Of a stretch of DNA of 31,537 nt, positions 30,774-31,537 are shown piece after piece; the first letter of the stretch is position 1; the number at the start of each line of letters is the position of its first letter. Origin of the DNA: Bacilli bacterium (GTDB lineage Bacteria > Bacillota_I > Bacilli_A > RFN20 > CAG-826). The DNA is taken from assembly GCA_016302065.1 (NCBI GenBank), contig JAEDOI010000011.1, positions 1 through 31,537 on the forward strand. Direction: 5' to 3'. The notes below the pieces were generated by a model. That model ran no database searches. It saw nothing but the letters and a program-made list of their open reading frames with translations, and had not been told where the DNA came from. The translations under genes were made by a program, and so were the position numbers.

Positions 30774-30802
30774 AGTATAAATAGTAATAATGATATAAAC
30801 AA
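30774..30802 (-). promoter_or_regulatory. Promoter of the small lipoprotein gene
   Basis: Minus strand TTGTTT (plus 30797-30802), 17 bases, TATACT (plus 30774-30779). It is divergent from the formate-channel promoter. Confidence 0.75.
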
Positions 30803-30817
30803 TTATATTTTTACAAA

Positions 30818-30847
30818 TTGAAAATAAATTACTATTACATCTATAAT
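30818..30847 (+). promoter_or_regulatory. Promoter of the formate/nitrite channel gene, leaderless
   Basis: TTGAAA (30818-30823), 18 bases, TATAAT (30842-30847). The ATG begins at 30856, only nine bases after the -10 ends, so the transcript should start at or within two bases of the ATG. No Shine-Dalgarno is present. Confidence 0.75.
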
Positions 30848-30855
30848 TATTTTAT

Positions 30856-31515
30856 ATGAGATATTTAAAAGTATTGTTATTAGGGTTTATGGCTGGAGTT
30901 ATGATTGCATTTGGTGGTTTAACAAATGTAACTTTAATTAGTAGAAATTTAGCTTTAGCTGGTAATTTATTATTCGTTTTAGGATTGTTAGGGATTTGCT
31001 TCTTTTCATTTAATCTTTATACTGGAAAAGTTGGTTACGTATTTAATAATAAACCGGCCTTTCTTTTAGATCTTTTGTTAATGTATATTGGAAATTTTAT
31101 TGGATCAATTACAATAGGTTATTTAATTCGTGTAACAAGTTTATATACTTTATTAGATGAAACAATAATGTCAATTGTAATAAATAAAACAAATATTAGT
31201 GGAACTAATTTATTGTCTTTATTTATCCTTAGTTTATTATGTGGCATTTTAGTTTTTCTTTCTGTTGAATTATATAAAAGGGAAATCCACCCTCTATTTA
31301 AAGTCGTAGGCATCTTCTTATTTATTTCTTGCTTTGTAATTTGTGGATTTGAGCATTGTATTGCTAATATGTTTTATTTTGCATTATCTAATTCTTATTT
31401 TACATATCCTTTAGGTTCATTTCTTAATTTATTAATTGTAACTATTGGAAACTCAATAGGAGCAATACTTATCTACTTTATTTTTTATTTTATTGATTAT
31501 AAAAAGAAATTATAA
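30856..31515 (+). CDS. Formate/nitrite transporter family channel (FNT)
   Basis: A 219-residue membrane protein with about six hydrophobic segments, slightly shorter than the usual 250-290. FNT hallmarks are seen: an N-terminal GFMAGVMIAFGGLTN, NLYTGKVGYV in place of the common ELFTGN loop, CGFEHCIANMFYF with the central conserved His, and a final helix with VTIGNSIGAILI, matching the family's N-x-x-G-G/A motif. FNT channels are pentamers that pass formate, nitrite or hydrosulfide; which one cannot be told from sequence. In a fermentative gut-type Bacilli, formate export is the likeliest role. It has its own promoter and no SD; the last 22 bases of the window after it hold nothing recognisable. 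Confidence 0.9.
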   Translation: MRYLKVLLLGFMAGVMIAFGGLTNVTLISRNLALAGNLLFVLGLLGICFFSFNLYTGKVGYVFNNKPAFLLDLLLMYIGNFIGSITIGYLIRVTSLYTLLDETIMSIVINKTNISGTNLLSLFILSLLCGILVFLSVELYKREIHPLFKVVGIFLFISCFVICGFEHCIANMFYFALSNSYFTYPLGSFLNLLIVTIGNSIGAILIYFIFYFIDYKKKL

Positions 31516-31537
31516 TTAAAAATCTAAATGGATATTT

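Overview
The window is AT-rich, densely coding bacterial DNA. It carries the long translation, secretion and replication gene neighbourhood of the Bacillota (low-GC Gram-positives) in shortened form. TGA is used as a stop (FtsY, YlxM, TrmFO) and tryptophan is TGG, so this is the standard bacterial code and not that of Mycoplasma or Spiroplasma. The AT bias, short intergenic gaps, PolC-type polymerase, lysine/glutamate-rich protein tails and loss of usual neighbours (smc, uppS, hslVU-codY, proS, fabD/acpP) suggest a genome-reduced uncultured Bacilli lineage, such as RF39- or Erysipelotrichales/Acholeplasma-like bacteria. That placement is inference; no marker here fixes the taxon.

Layout. 1-55: apparent 3' end of a 5S rRNA with its T-tract. 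133-6504 (+): Asp23-family protein, fatty acid kinase fakA, plsX, rnc, ftsY, ylxM, ffh. 6491-8341 (-): trmD, rimM, khpA, rpsP, a block normally co-directional with its neighbours but inverted here as a unit. 8430-15710 (+): rplS with a structured leader, rbgA, rnhB, dprA, topA, trmFO, xerC. 15717-27364 (+): rpsB with a structured leader, tsf, pyrH, frr, cdsA, dxr, rseP, polC. 27390-27879: two tRNA genes (Arg-CCU, Ala-GGC) with a 277-bp gene-free spacer. 27882-30746 (-): two lipoprotein genes of unknown function. 30856-31515 (+): a formate/nitrite-family channel.

How the genes work together. rnc, rimM, trmD, rbgA, khpA, the ribosomal proteins S16, L19 and S2, EF-Ts, RRF and TrmFO build and run the ribosome and tRNA pool. 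ftsY, ylxM and ffh form the signal recognition particle pathway. fakA, plsX and cdsA form a phospholipid route from fatty acids to CDP-diacylglycerol. dxr is the committed step of MEP isoprenoid synthesis. topA, xerC, rnhB, dprA and polC handle DNA. rseP is a membrane protease. The last 4 kb are envelope functions.

No mobile element, CRISPR array or defence system is visible. The most interesting material is regulatory and architectural: the precise inversion of the S16 block, a structured rpsB leader, a three-helix rplS leader, a terminator-like hairpin that buries the dprA ribosome binding site, an inverted repeat around the topA promoter, promoter placements that imply leaderless mRNAs (pyrH, formate channel), and a 722-residue lipoprotein I cannot assign.
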